Numbered from the stretch's first letter, positions 1 through 13,153 are shown. The stretch is 64,000 nt of DNA from Owenia fusiformis (GCA_903813345.2 CAIIXF020000011.1:26342166-26406165); one strand, 5' to 3'. Translations and numbers: made by a program. Notes: a model not told the origin generated them from the letters alone.

Positions 1-10
1 TAATAAAAAA

Positions 11-3000
11 AATACTTCCCAGGACACGATATATTATTTCCCAGATTGAAACTACACTCTGCTAGACTACGTTCATCTCCAGTACAGTTGACATCACTCA
101 TTATTATCGTATCGCCCCCGTAACATTGGAGAAATGGAAAGTTGTCCACCGTCGCATCGACTGGGTCGTATCCTGTAATCATTCATAATATGGTATGCAA
201 TATGCATACATCATATCGATTGGCAAATACATGTACAGGGATCTGCAGAAGCAATGACACAACTCCAAATTATATTTTCATCTGTTATGCAGCTAGTTTA
301 GATACTGCAATATGATTGGTTCTAATAATATTATATTAATCTCTATATAATAGAGTATATTATGCTGATAATATTTTTTTCCTCCACAATATACAGGGTG
401 GGCCAAAAAAACACACCCCTAGCCGATATTCCTGATAAATATTCATTTTTTAACATGTACACCAACAATGATATATCATTTTAAAGACAATTTGCAACAA
501 AATGATATATAATAGAACCATTTTCAACAACCCAACATAGAAATATAATCAATTATGTGACATGGGGGTCAAAAAACACCTTTTCAATTTTCATCGATTT
601 CGCGAACAATCGCCTATTTCTACCAAATTTTACCGTTCAATCAAAAATTGCAACATTGTCATGAGTCTTTCATAATTGGATATTATATATTGTTTTCATT
701 CAGTTTTTGAACCATGCATGCTCAATAAACATGTGTATGCTTATAAAACAAATTCATTTCTTCTTCAGTCTGTCCAAATATGACTCAATAGACCCACCCC
801 TGGACTCACCTTTTGATCGGATTATTCGCTAAATACGCGAAAGAAATTGGTATAATTGATGGATCTCTGCGAAAGTACCACCAAACTCCTAATTATTTAT
901 TCTTTCAGTTTGTCTACATCCCTGATAGGCTAGTGATCTTCATAGACCAACTGTTCTAAATGCCTCAAGTACTATACATATAATCAACAGGATAGACTCT
1001 ATATATCAGTAAGCAAGAATAGGGACATTTGCGATAAAAGACTACTCAAATCGATTTTCTGAAAGGATAGTGGTGTCCACTCGGTGTTTCCCAAAAAGGA
1101 AAGACCGTACAGGCCCTGTTTTTGTTGAACCAGGAGCAAAAATATACTCTGAATGTTAATGACATGAGGTGTTAAAAAGGACTCCTCAAAAAACAGGTAA
1201 AAGAAATTTCATTTTCTGATAGGAAAGTGCTTCATCACACAGGTCCAATGCTACCCTGGAGTTTTTGGAGATTCGAAATGACACCATCTCGATCTAGCCC
1301 GGACAAATGGCTTACTGGCAGTCCAGATGCCAATAATGTTGATAACCATACCTGGGGGCATCGAGAACAGTTGGTATTTAAAGATACCCAACCTATCAGG
1401 GATGTGAAGGAACTAAAAGAAAGAATAACTAGCAGTTGAATGGTACTTCCACACACATCCATCAATTATGCCATCAACCAATGGCTTACGCGTCTTAAGC
1501 GAATAATCCGATCAGAGGATGGGTCTGGGGGGTTGGTCTATTGAGCCATATTTGAACAGACTGGAGAAGAAATTAATTTGTTTTATAAGCATACACATGT
1601 TTATTGAGCATGCATGGTTCAAAAACTGAATGAAAACAATATATTATATCCAATTATGAAAGACTCATGACAATGTCGCAATTTGTAACTGGTAAAATTT
1701 GGTAGAAATAGGCTATTGTTCGCAAAATCGATGAAAATTGAAAAGGTGTTTTTTGACCCCCATGTCACATAATTGGTTATATTTCTATATGGGGTTGTTG
1801 AAAATGGTGCTATTATATATCATTTTGTTGCAAATTAAATTGTCTTTAAAATGATATATCATTGTTGGTGTACATGTTAAAAAATAAATATTTATCAGGA
1901 ATAATGGCTAGGGGGGTGTTTTTTTACCACCTCGCCCAATATATTTTTTCTCGAATAGGTATTCTGCCATATCCAGCTCCTGATCATCCAGTATTTGTTT
2001 AAGGTGACATTAAAGTCAATCAAAAGTACCAACAATGGGAGCCATATTTGATAAAGTCACACGATTTATATATGTTTTCCTTATACAGGGTGTTCCAAAA
2101 GTAACAGGACTGGTGCTGGCATTTTGTCAATTCATTTTTTCTGAAATTTTACAATTTTAGTTGCAATACTTCAAGGTAAAATTTGTGAAAATTTGAAGAC
2201 AATCGGTGCAGAATTGACAAAATGCCAGCACCAGTCCTGTTACTTTTGGAACACCCTATTTTATCACTCATCATATGAGTACTCATTTAGTACTAAAACA
2301 TGCAATAAATTAGTACCTATAACATTAGTGCTCATTTAGTACTAATACTTACTGAAATGAGTACACAATAGACCAATTAAGTAAATCATGCCACATATTG
2401 GTTATGATGTCATTCTTACAATTTCAATGCAGAAATAGGATTAAAATATTGCTAATTTTCAAAAACAATTTTGTTCGCAAACATTACTGCCTGTGAAGTA
2501 TGACATCATAAATCTAGCCAATATAGCCTAGTGTCCTTGGTTCACAAAAATAGGTCAGGATTTATTGGAAAGGTCTAATATCGCTAAAATGCCATGAGTA
2601 CTATTTAAGTACTCGGCATCTCCCTGTGTTGTATTGCCAAAATATAATTTGTCACTCTTACATCGTATATTAATATATCAATTATTAACGAAATCATCCT
2701 ATTTCTTTTTGAGTTCCCGTGCTTCCAAGTTCCTGCTTGTTGGTACTTACCCATCTGTCTGCATACAACTTGAGCTTCATTTCTGGTCCAAGTATCCCCG
2801 CCACATATCGTGTGCTCTTTTCTGCCATGCTTGTATTCTCTATTCACTACAACAATGCCATCTTTTCTCCCATTGATGTCGCCCAAATCATAGCCAAGTG
2901 TCCAAGGCTGCAGATATTCGTGCAATCCTGAAAATAGGTTAAAGGTGGTAAGTTACTTTTAATAATGTGAATGAAACAATTTTGCAATTGGGATAAATAA

Positions 3001-6000
3001 ATCGATAGGGGATTCTGAATAAGAATGGTAAAAGATAATAAGGGTATATATAGTATATACCTGGATTGTGATCAAAGCAAGCAACAGCGAAATCATAATA
3101 ATCATAATTGTATTCATCAGTGCAGTTGGTCTCATAAATTCCACAAACGTCTAACTTTTCACCACTATAACAGTTAATCTGCACTGCTGAAGCGGACGTG
3201 GCCTTTCCGAAATAGTTCGACTTGTAATATCTTGCATATTGTCTTGGGCGTCCAATGTCGTCACAAATCGCTTGAGCCTTAGTCTCATAATACCCAGCAT
3301 CAACAAAACGTCCACATACTTTTTTCCATGCATTTTTATGCCATATTTCTACACGCCCTGAATATTTGTCAGAGCCTCCTACCAAGCGTGCCTTTATTGA
3401 TTTATCCGTACATCCTATATTCACACCGTCCTGTACCGATCTGCATGCATTTTCAAAACTTCCAATCGTTACAATTTTCCATTTGGTAAAAGTACATTCA
3501 TTTAGGTTTGTCTCTTGTCCCGTACAATTCATGTCTGTAACTATGACTCTTTCATGCCGATGATTTAAAGATGTTCCAAAATTTTGCCCATTTGCTGGAT
3601 TAAATCCAAGTTGTCTGCATGCCACCATTGCACCACCTTCATTCCAGTTACTATTACACATAGGTAGCCATTTCTCTCCAACCTGTACGGTCATTTCACC
3701 ATGATCTGTTAGTAGCAGCCGTACGTTCAATTTACCTAGCACTATAATGACAAAGTAATTTACAATATAAAATATTGTTCATTCCAAACGAAAAAAATAT
3801 AACCAACAAATCACAAGCAATCACTTAGTGAAAAATGCTGCTATTCTGACAAATTCATGTTTCGTATTCGTATACCCTCCAATCGGAGAGACCTAAATAG
3901 ATACTGTTAACACGATCATCAGAACTAAATTGTCTCAAAATCCCGAAATTGTATGAATTGTTTACCTATTTTTGGTGTATATTGTCCATTTGAAAATTGT
4001 ATTTACTGTTTACCTGTTTTTGGCGTATCTGGGCAGGTCAATAACCTTAATTTTTCCGTACTTAAAGCACAATGGCCCCCGGGTGCACACTTGGATAATG
4101 TTTCCTCGTGACCCTGACATCGAGTTCCATCTTCATACCATTCATCATAACCTTCAACAGTTGAATCTGTCAATATCACATCTGCATAACGCCATTCCAA
4201 GCCAAGATATCTACAAGCCAACATCAATGTGGGTGTGGTCCAGCCTTTAAGACACACCCGCCTCCAACCATCAAGAAAGATATAAAGTTCCCCGGTGTAA
4301 GAATTAGTCTTTTGTTTCAGTTTCAGTGGGGTCATACATGTTACATAGACAGGGTATGGATCCACTCCACTATGAAGGGGTTCTCCCCATTTCTTGTGAT
4401 CACACGCCAAAATATTGTTTTCATTACCAGAGCATAATACATGGAGAAGCCAAATCAAAGTGGTATGTCTTTTTCTATCATGATTAGTTTTGAATGCATA
4501 TTCTTTTGCTTCAAATCCCAACTGTCGACAAGCAACTTTAGCAGCTCTGTTTATTTCCGGCCGAATATCGAATTTACCCCTGACAGATATACCGCCCCAT
4601 ACACCAAATCTCTTCATCTCCAACGTGCCAGAATGATTTGTGCCCCCAGAAAGTCGCAGTTCTGGGACTGTATCTGAAATCAATAATCCAAAATACTGGT
4701 ACTCCACTCGATTACGCTGGTGACCGAAACGGATCATTTCGGTAAGAAAATGTTGGAACCTCGAATATCCGTATTTTACGCGATAGGCAGAATTGCCACG
4801 ACGTTTTATTACGAACGTTTGTCAGTAGCATATGTTTAAGAAAATGGACATGTTTGCGCAACAGTTATTCAGGAACTTTATCCACGTTGCTTATATTGTG
4901 TCGTTCACGCACATCTGTCATGGTGAACTGAGTTGATTTGTGTTTGTGCTTATCCTCAATTTTTCTGTTGTACGTCTGCGCAGTGATGATGCGCAGACGT
5001 TTCCAAGGGTATAGCAGTTGCAATCGTGACGTCAGCGGGCAATAGTTCAAATGTATATTCCCGCTTCTTTCATTTGAGGGAATATAACTTTTGAAGGGAA
5101 ATAGTAAATCTATTTCGGGACACGTGACTAGGTATTGACCAATCATGATTAGTGTTACACATTGGGTGTATAATATTTTCAATTATTATTTGCTGTGAAC
5201 ATTGTATTGAATAAATATTTTTGCTTCCTTGGAGAAACTAGTTATCCTAAAAAATCGCCCTATGCTTTCTTTCAAAAGGTTTATGTAGGGGAACCGGAGA
5301 GACCAAGGGAACAAAAATCATATCATACCGACTGATCAATACAAAAACTAGATTACTAATGACAAATGAAAAATTCAATATTACAATTAGATTAAATTCC
5401 CACATTTAAGTTTTGTTATGCAAATGAAAATATATTTAGAATAAAAGCGGGCGTACTGTTTTACTGTGAAACATTTTAGAAAACTAGATGTACAAGTATA
5501 TAGCAAAAACTATATTCCCGTCCGGGCACGTCCATGCAGTGAATGGGGATTAATTGATACATTTTGTGCATCGACCTGTCAGTTCAGTAGTCAGTATAAG
5601 CTTTTATCATGCCCTTGTCTAGATACTGAAATCTGATTGGTTCTAAGCTGCTGGTAATTTGGCCATATCTGGCGTTTTAAAAAACTGCCCAATATTTTTT
5701 TTTTAAACTGACCAATATTTTTTCAATGTTTTTGCATGCATTTGTTCAGGCACTCTACATGTACATGGGACTTCGACAGTTAAAGTGTTACGTTGATTAA
5801 TTTAAACTGGCTTACATTAACAAAGAGGCGCCAATATCAAAGAAGTACTTTCATGTATGGGGCACATAATAATATGCTGCTCTCTTATGGTATGAGTACC
5901 GTAATCCAACACGAAATTCGAAAATTCATAACAATACTTTGCACAAATGGCGTTCGTGACCAACTATAAAACGCTTACCCCCCATAGTGTTATATATCAA

Positions 6001-9000
6001 AATGTACCTGTTCATATAGGGATTCGATTGATCTACATCAAATTATAGGGAGTCAGGTTACTTTTTGAGATATCAGCGTCCATTTATTGTAACTCGAGTT
6101 TGCTACCACTTCCTCAATTCTGATACGACGGGCAAACGCGTAGTAAACATGCTCACGTCGGAACTATTTTTGACCTACATCGCTATTTTCGTAATTCAAA
6201 TGAAAGTTGAACTCCTCCTCTTTATTTTGATACCAAATAGTGGCATACTAGGTACCCTAGAAGCAAACTATGGTGTTATTTAGAACAATACCACGGGTTT
6301 TTAAATGGACTATATAGGGGTCATACCTTTTGGCGGATGGATATGGAACCTCATACCTTAACGTTTTATGACATCACACTAATTTTTGTCTCTGCAACTT
6401 TTTTTGGCAGAAAATATCATTTTTAGTTCAAAAATACATAAAAACGTCGGAACTGGCTGAATATGTGAACAATTTATCCATTTAGGCTAGAAAGGGTTAA
6501 TTTGCCCTACCCCAAATACGTCTAAATATGCTAGTCTAACTTTGCCACTGTGACGTCACAAATCTAACCTGACTATCTCTGAGTTTATTGAAGAAAATGA
6601 TACGTCTGACAAACAGCTTTCATTCCCTATATGGCACACCTTCTACTAAGAGTTGCATCATTGACTAAATCTAAGACAAAGGCCCTGTGTCCCGAAGATT
6701 TTGACTGAAATTTGGCCATTTTCGCCCAAATCTAACTAAATTGCAGTTTCCCTCACATCTGTATTTTGAAATAGATATTGCTACAATGTAGCAATTTAAA
6801 AATCACACATGCTTACTGTTTCTCTCGACCTGACACGTGTATCTAGTCTGTAAAAATGAAAAATCGCTACATTGTAGCAATTTCACTGAGATATGGGCCC
6901 TGAAAATCATGTAATTTTAGCAAAAAATGAAGAAATAACCTGCAATTTTGACGGAATTTCAGAGGGCTTTCTTTCATCCATGACCCTCCACGGGCCTCTT
7001 ATGACCATTCTTATACTCACAGAAGGGTTGAAAGTGATTTCAAATCATTGTTTGCCCTACGCAGAACGAAAAAAATCGATTCTGTTCTCAAATTCTGCAA
7101 GAATATTGGTCTCTGGCCAACTAGCAGACAATTTTAGGCCTCATATTAAGGTATGAGTACCGTAATCCAACACGAAATTCGAAAATTCATAACAATACTT
7201 TGCACAAATGGCGTTCGTGACCAACTATAAAACGCTTACCCCCCATAGTGTTATATATCAAAATGTACCTGTTCATATAGGGGTTCGATTGATCTACATC
7301 AAATTATAGGGAGTCAGGTTACTTTTTGAGATATCAGCGTCCATTTATTGTAACTCGAGTTTGCTACCACTTCCTCAATTCTGATACGACGGGCAAACGC
7401 GTAGTAAACATGCTCACGTCGGAACTATTTTTGACCTACATCGCTATTTTCGTAATTCAAATGAAAGTTGAACTCCTCCTCTTTATTTTGATACCAAATA
7501 GTGGCATACTAGGTACCCTAGAAGCCAACTATGGTGTTATTTAGAACAATACCACGGGTTTTTAAATGGACTATATAGGGGTCATACCTTTTGGCGGATG
7601 GATATGGAACCTCATACCTTAACGTTTTATGACATCACACTAATTTTTGTCTCAGCAACTTTTTTTGGCAGAAAATATCATTTTTAGTTCAAAAATACAT
7701 AAAAACGTCGGAACTGGCTGAATATGTGAACAATTTATCCATTTAGGCTAGAAAGGGTTAATTTGCCCTACCCCAAATACGTCTAAAAATGCTAGTCTAA
7801 CTTTGCCACTGTGACGTCACAAATCTAACCTGACTATCTCTGAGTTTATTGAAGAAAATGATACGTCTGACAAACAGCTTTCATTCCCTATATGGCACAC
7901 CTTCTACTAAGAGTTGCATCATTGACTAAATCTAAGACAAAGGCCCTGTGTCCCGAAGATTTTGACTGAAATTTGGCCATTTTCGCCCAAATCTAACTAA
8001 ATTGCAGTTTCCCTCACATCTGTATTTTGAAATAGATATTGCTACAATGTAGCAATTTAAAAATCACACATGCTTACTGTTTCTCTCGACCTGACACGTG
8101 TATCTAGTCTGTAAAAATGAAAAATCGCTACATTGTAGCAATTTCACTGAGATATGGGCCCTGAAAATCATGTAATTTTAGCAAAAAATGAAGAAATAAC
8201 CTGCAATTTTGACGGAATTTCAGAGGGCTTTCTTTCATCCATGACCCTCCATCGGCCTCTTATGACCATTCTTATACTCACAGAAGGGTTGAAAGTGATT
8301 TCAAATCATTGTTTGCCCTACGCAGAACGAAAAAATCGATTCTGTTCTCAAATTCTGCAAGAATATTGGTCTCTGGCCAACTAGCAGACAATTTTAGGCC
8401 TCATATTAAGGTATGAGTACCGTAATCCAACACGAAATTCGAAAATTCATAACAATACTTTGCACAAATGGCGTTCGTGACCAACTATAAAACGCTTACC
8501 CCCCATAGTGTTATATATCAAAATGTACCTGTTTATATAGGGGTTCGATTGATCTACATCAAATTATAGGGAGTCAGGTTACTTTTTGAGATATCAGCGT
8601 CCATCTATTGTAACTCGAGTTTGCTACCACTTCCTCAATTCTGATACGACGGGCAAACGCGTAGTAAACATGCTCACGTCGGAACTATTTTTGACCTACA
8701 TCGCGATTTTCGTAATTCAAATGAAAGTTGAACTCCTCCTCTTTATTTTGATACCAAATAGTGGCATACTAGGTACCCTAGAAGCCAACTATGGTGTTAT
8801 TTAGAACAATACCACGGGTTTTTAAATGGACTATATAGGGGTCATACCTTTTGGCGGATGGATATGGAACCTCATACCTTATATTCTTAACATATTTGAG
8901 CCTCTCAAAAGAAATCATGCTTATGGTCTAAGAAATCAACTGAGCTACACAATTCCAAAAATAACTTAAAACGGAAATCTCATCGACAAAGTTTTTAAAG

Positions 9001-12000
9001 CAAAAGTGAATTTTGCGAGACAAAAATGGCGGTCATTTTGAAAACAGGCAAGCTTTTGAACCAGGAGTCATAGGAGGGTTTTTCTCTATTCATGCGGAAC
9101 GAAAATAGCTTAAAATGGGAATCCTATTGACAGAGGTCTTAAAACTTGCCAATTGTTGACAGACGGACAGACAGACAGACGGACATACAGACAGACGGAC
9201 AAGTGAGTGATTGCAATAGCTCTCCATGTGAGCTAACAACCCAATGAGGTCTGTATTAATGATTGACTTTCCTGTTATCTCAAAATCTGCTTGGGATACT
9301 GAATACCACTTGATTACTATGGGAAATTCCGAAAATTCTAAGGAATTAGTATCATTTATACAATATGAGAAATTATTGGCATACATGAAACCTAGCATTT
9401 ACATTATTCAAAAGCATTGGTAATCAATGATTCCCAGCCCTCTGAAGTTTGAAAAATAAATATACCTGGGAAGTAATCCATAAATAATCCTTGAAAATTA
9501 GAAATATTTTTCGGGATTATATGGTGCAATCTTAAGTCAATAAGTATTGATGTTTTTTTAGATGAAAAACACAAGCGAGATGCATGAAGAAAAACAGGTT
9601 ATGTAAATAAAAATTCAAATATAAAGAGGCTTTAACACGTAGATAAATGAGGGAGCTAAGGTTGCCAAACTTTTGGAGGGGAGCGTATAGTTGCATCTTA
9701 CCTTTGGGTTCTTTGTTATAGCACTTCAGGCTGGCATATTGGTTGATTGCGCAAGTTTCCCAAGTATTCTTGTTGTTATCAATGATACAATAGCCATCGG
9801 CACAAGACCAAGATACCCACCATGTTTTCATTTTCTTTTTCTTGGCTGGCCCAAAAAATTGATCACCGAATACAAACGGGTTTTCAGATTTGATACCCAA
9901 CAGATCACAGAAATATTTAGCAGCTCTCTGGTCTAACATGGTAGAATAACAAACAGATCTCCATTTGCCCTTTATCTTGATTTCCAACTTCCCCGACGAT
10001 TTAGTTTTTTTCCTCCCAAACGGCGGCTTTCCACTTTTTAGCCGGATGGTTGTCTTGCACGTGGCAATTGCATCTTTGTATTCCTGTTGGGTCATTTGAA
10101 AGAGTATTTCAGTAGTAAAGGGTGAGCCAAAAAGGTAATCTAGACAAATGTTAATAACTCAGTTGTCCACCATAGGCTTAGAAACAAATCTGGCACAATT
10201 GGACCTTGTTCAATATTCTTTCATTCTACCAGGTGGAGATGTACTTATTTAACACATTGTATTATCAACTGATTGACTGACAGACTGACTGACTGATTGA
10301 TTTATCCAGTAACATAATCAGGGTAAAATGGGTCAAAATAACTTGCCTAGCCGATTTAAAGTAGATCAGAAAATGCTAACCTCTTCTTTACAGCGATAGA
10401 TTTTACTCCCCCATGGTTCATGTTTGCAATGAGAGATGTGATCTTCTGTTCCGTTACAGTTCACCTCGCTTAATGTGAACTTGTTAGATCCTTTCCCATA
10501 TTGAACATAGTTCTCATACGGCAGTTTATGCCACCACCAACTAGGATCTAACCAACCTAAAATTTTAAGAATATTCTGCATTATGATTGAATCGAGCAAT
10601 TAAGACCAAACTCTACGAACAATGTCGAGCTTTTAAGTATCGACTTCATCGACTTGGAGCAAAATAGAGCCCCCAAGTGCGCTCCTCATAGTGATTTTTA
10701 AATTACCTCTTCTGCACTAAAGTTCCAATACACCGTTGGAAAGCCGAGAGTGTCAGCTTTAAGAATCCAACCTACATTTGAATTTTCGCTGAATGCAAAA
10801 TTAGATATTTACCCTTTCATCACCAAGGGGTAAACTTAAGAAATCAATCATGCTTTTTCAATCAAAATATATTTTGACAATCGGTTTCTATTGTCTCGAT
10901 CTAAATGTCCATAACAACAAATTTTGTGGTCTAGGCAACACAACAGTATATAATTATGATGTTTTCACTTTGTAGTTATAATAAAACTTCTTCTTTGAAA
11001 TTACCACCCAAATATCCATGAAAACAATGCCAAGTTTCTTTTTACATCATAATTTTCATATAAAACAAGAGAATGTACTTTGATTGCATAAAGGATATGT
11101 TTATGTCACTCTCCATGATCAATCGTGTGACTTTTGCTTCCCTACTTAGTTTATATGAGGGCAGGGGGGGGGGGGTGGTTGGTTGGAAAATTGTATGGTT
11201 TCAGAATAGATATGGACTGTTATGTCTAAGAAACTATTCATTGGAATCACTCCATATTAGACAGTATGCATGTTTGAGATGGAATGCTACATTAGAGTGA
11301 AATAAAAAGATGCTGTATGAATAAATATGTGTGACAAAAGAGGTCAAAGGTCAAGTATTTGGCTTGATGGATTCCACTTAACCTTGATATCTAGTGAATA
11401 CCCCATACCACTTGTTAAGTCTGTGTCTAGTGCTCCTTTGGAATTAATTATGATTGATAAGTTCACTTATAAGGGTATATTCAAAAATATAATATTAAGG
11501 TCAAAGGGATATGATGATACGCAATGTTATGTCAAGGGTGCATATTCTCATGTTAAGTCAATACACGCTTGCTGCAATCGTAATATTCACAGGAGAAAAT
11601 TAGCAATTTTTATTGTACATTCCTAAATACCCAAATTACACATTAAAGTCCATAATATTTTCAAATATCAAATCTCATTTCTACCGAAATCCAAATTTCT
11701 GACGCATTTTGTAGCATTATGTTGTTACTGCACTTAATGACCCCTACATCAGCCTATCTGGGTTCAAACTCTTAAATATTTTACAAAGTATAATTTGGCA
11801 TTGAATAAATAATTATTGTAAACCTAAGAATAATCCATTCTTGCCATAGGGGTACTTGTCATTTTGAAATAGATTTTCATAAAATTAATAAATGATCCCT
11901 TGGAGATGAAAGGGTTATTATCTAATTTTGTATTCACTCAAAATTCAAATGGTGGTCAGATTCTTAAAGCTTACCCTTTCAGCTTTTCAACTGTGTATTG

Positions 12001-13153
12001 GAACTACACACTCTTTTCAAATATCAAATCTCATTTTGGACGAAAACAAAATTTCTGAAGCAATTGTAGCAATGGGGCCACTGCACTTAATGACCCCTAT
12101 CTTGGTTCAAACTCTTAAGTGTTCTCCAAAGTATAATTTGACATTGAATTGGTTATTGTAAACCTAAAAATAATCCATTCTAGCCAAAGGGGTATTTGTC
12201 ATTTTGAAATTGATTTTCATAAAATTAATAAATGACCCCTTGGGGATGAAAGGGTTAATATCTTATTTTGCATTCACTAAAAATTCAAATGAAGGTCAGA
12301 TTCTCAAAGCTTACACTTGCAGCTTTCAAACGGTATATTGGAACCTTAGTTCAGAGGTGGTCATTTATATCACCCTAATTTGCTCTACTAAAATAAGTCA
12401 GAGTCATGGATGCACATTACATAATACTACACAAAATAACTTATTCTATTGAGGTCAACAGATATAAATCATATTACTCTAACCTGACATTTTTTGTATT
12501 ATAAATAATAACGCGAAAAATGTCACGTATTGGTTGGAGTTTAGGTTTAACCTGACGAAATAGGTCACAGCCTAGAAATATACAGCACATACTTGAGCAA
12601 GGATACAAAACAAATTCTTCTTATTGTAGCAAGTATGGTATAGACAATTAAGATACGAGAAATGTGAAATATGAACGTGATATGATAAATGGACGAATGT
12701 ATACATCTTTACCACTCAGTGCTGGTACTGTGGTTTCGGCGGGATCAAATCCTAATTGTTTACACACAACCCTTGCATCTGCAATGTCCCAATACCAATT
12801 ACAGACCCGACCCCACGATCCATTGTAGTACACCTCAACGCGACCATAATTTTTGTCACCTCCACGGAGCCTTACATCATAATCCTTAGGTTTTCCAACT
12901 AAAAAGACCACTTGTTTAGTAACCCATACTAAATTACAGAATTGGATTAATTATTTGCTATATGTTGGGATCATATGGCGATTTTATCAAACGGGTCAAA
13001 ACGATGATTTTCATATTGGTATTTTAAACAAGTTAATATTTGCACTTATTTATACATAGTAATAAATGGAAATGTACTACCTGTTGTGTCCGTTACTATG
13101 CAAAGTAACAATACGACATGTCTGATACATGCATGTAGTATTTGTTTGTCCAT
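11..13153 (-). CDS. Secreted multi-SRCR protein, copy A (3' end beyond left edge)
   Basis: Eight exons are visible, read right to left: 13081-13153, 12713-12898, 10381-10556, 9702-10083, 4014-4673, 3061-3741, 2751-2927 and about 11-172. Exon 1 starts MDKQILHA and gives a hydrophobic signal peptide ending ..CIVTDTT; splice phases are 1,1,0,1,1,1,1. SRCR domain 1 spans exons 2-3 and the start of exon 4. Domain 2 is in exon 4, domains 3-4 in exon 5, domains 5-6 in exon 6, and domain 7 starts in exon 7 and continues in exon 8. Hallmarks include WGRVC, VVCKQLG, VACRQLG, VVCRQMG and VNCTG. Most domains show the six-cysteine (group A-like) pattern. Each exon has a close partner in copy B (51571-62049). 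The final exon lies off the window. The exon 8 donor used in copy B reads TT here, so its 3' border is uncertain. SRCR proteins bind ligands outside cells; an immune recognition role is inferred. Confidence 0.88.
392..1930 (+). mobile_element. Decayed mariner/Tc1 element with about 435-bp inverted ends
   Basis: Inverted repeats at about 394-833 and 1495-1927 share long blocks, e.g. aaaatgatatatcattgttg and the cgaataatccgatc inner border. The left end reads TA-CAGGGTGGGCC, usual for this superfamily. The only coding trace is a short plus-strand frame at 1227-1439 with [13 protein letters not shown] followed by LKERI, like the end of a mariner D..D catalytic domain. The rest of the transposase is gone. 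It lies in the SRCR copy A intron between exons 8 and 7, and copy B lacks it. Confidence 0.75.
1930..2000 (+). repeat. Half copy of the 60.8-kb hairpin repeat
   Basis: cccaatat..ctcgaataggtattc..ccagctcctgatcatccag matches the right arm of the hairpin at 60786-60926. It abuts the decayed right end of the mariner. Confidence 0.7.
2086..2258. mobile_element. 173-bp MITE of Tc1/mariner type
   Basis: The ends are near-perfect inverted repeats of about 47 bp, beginning CAGGGTGTTCCAAAAGTAAC and ending GTTACTTTTGGAACACCCT. The element is preceded by TA. It has no coding capacity. Confidence 0.8.
2259..2600. other. Intron sequence with repeated GAGTACT/TTTAGTACT words
   Basis: This stretch of the SRCR A intron carries several copies of gagtact and tttagtact between 2270 and 2620. 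No gene is seen. Confidence 0.4.
4740..5888. other. Intron 4 of SRCR copy A, left part; fragment of a dispersed repeat
   Basis: No coding region is recognised. About 5605-5740 (ctgaaatctgattggttcta through tcaatgtttttgca) resembles 60300-60440 and part of 300-330, so it belongs to a dispersed repeat. Copy B lacks nearly all of this, its matching intron being only 56553-57218. Confidence 0.5.
5889..8878 (+). mobile_element. Composite repeat array E-S-E-S-E
   Basis: Three almost identical 469-bp modules E (5889-6357, 7150-7618, 8410-8878) alternate with two spacers S (6358-7149, 7619-8409). Periods are 1261 and 1260 bp. Each E begins GGTATGAGTACCGTAATCC and ends GGATATGGAACCTCATACC, an imperfect inverted terminal repeat of about 19 bp. 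Internal E/S borders read TTAA, while the outer flanks are both TTAT (5885-5888, 8879-8882), like a target duplication. Short frames inside are repeat translations, not genes. Very low divergence between units implies recent expansion. No transposase is present. Confidence 0.85.
8883..9596. other. Unassigned intron sequence with GACA/GACG microsatellite
   Basis: A short simple repeat (gacagacggacagacagac..) occupies about 9157-9205. The remainder shows no recognisable gene. Confidence 0.5.
9597..9690. mobile_element. Solo right end of the CACTCCCCTCC MITE family
   Basis: The sequence from gtaaataaaaattcaaat to ttttggaggggagcgta matches the right inverted repeat of the elements at 13372 and 19034. 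It abuts SRCR A exon 4 and is absent from the same place in copy B. Confidence 0.75.
10264..10305. repeat. GACT-type microsatellite
   Basis: gattgactgacagactgactgactgatt is expanded here. Copy B has only ggactgattgat at the matching site near 60944. Confidence 0.7.
10570..12407. mobile_element. About 1.8-kb insertion in SRCR A intron 2 with inverted ends and an internal duplication
   Basis: Copy B passes directly from its exon 3 acceptor region to gatgcacattacataat (61201-61230), whereas copy A has this extra DNA. Inverted similarity joins about 10665-10850 and 12230-12400 (e.g. ccaatacaccgttgg against aaacggtatattgg). Inside, about 11650-12005 is tandemly repeated at about 12010-12345. No intact gene is seen, so it looks like a non-autonomous DNA element. 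Confidence 0.6.

Noticed and set aside
3742-4013. Coding continuation between SRCR exons 6 and 5
   Set aside because: Consensus splice sites bound this intron in both copies, and its sequence diverges between them.
5889-8878. Repeated 72-codon and 76-87-codon frames in each unit
   Set aside because: They recur because the DNA is repeated; no signal, domain or codon bias supports a protein.
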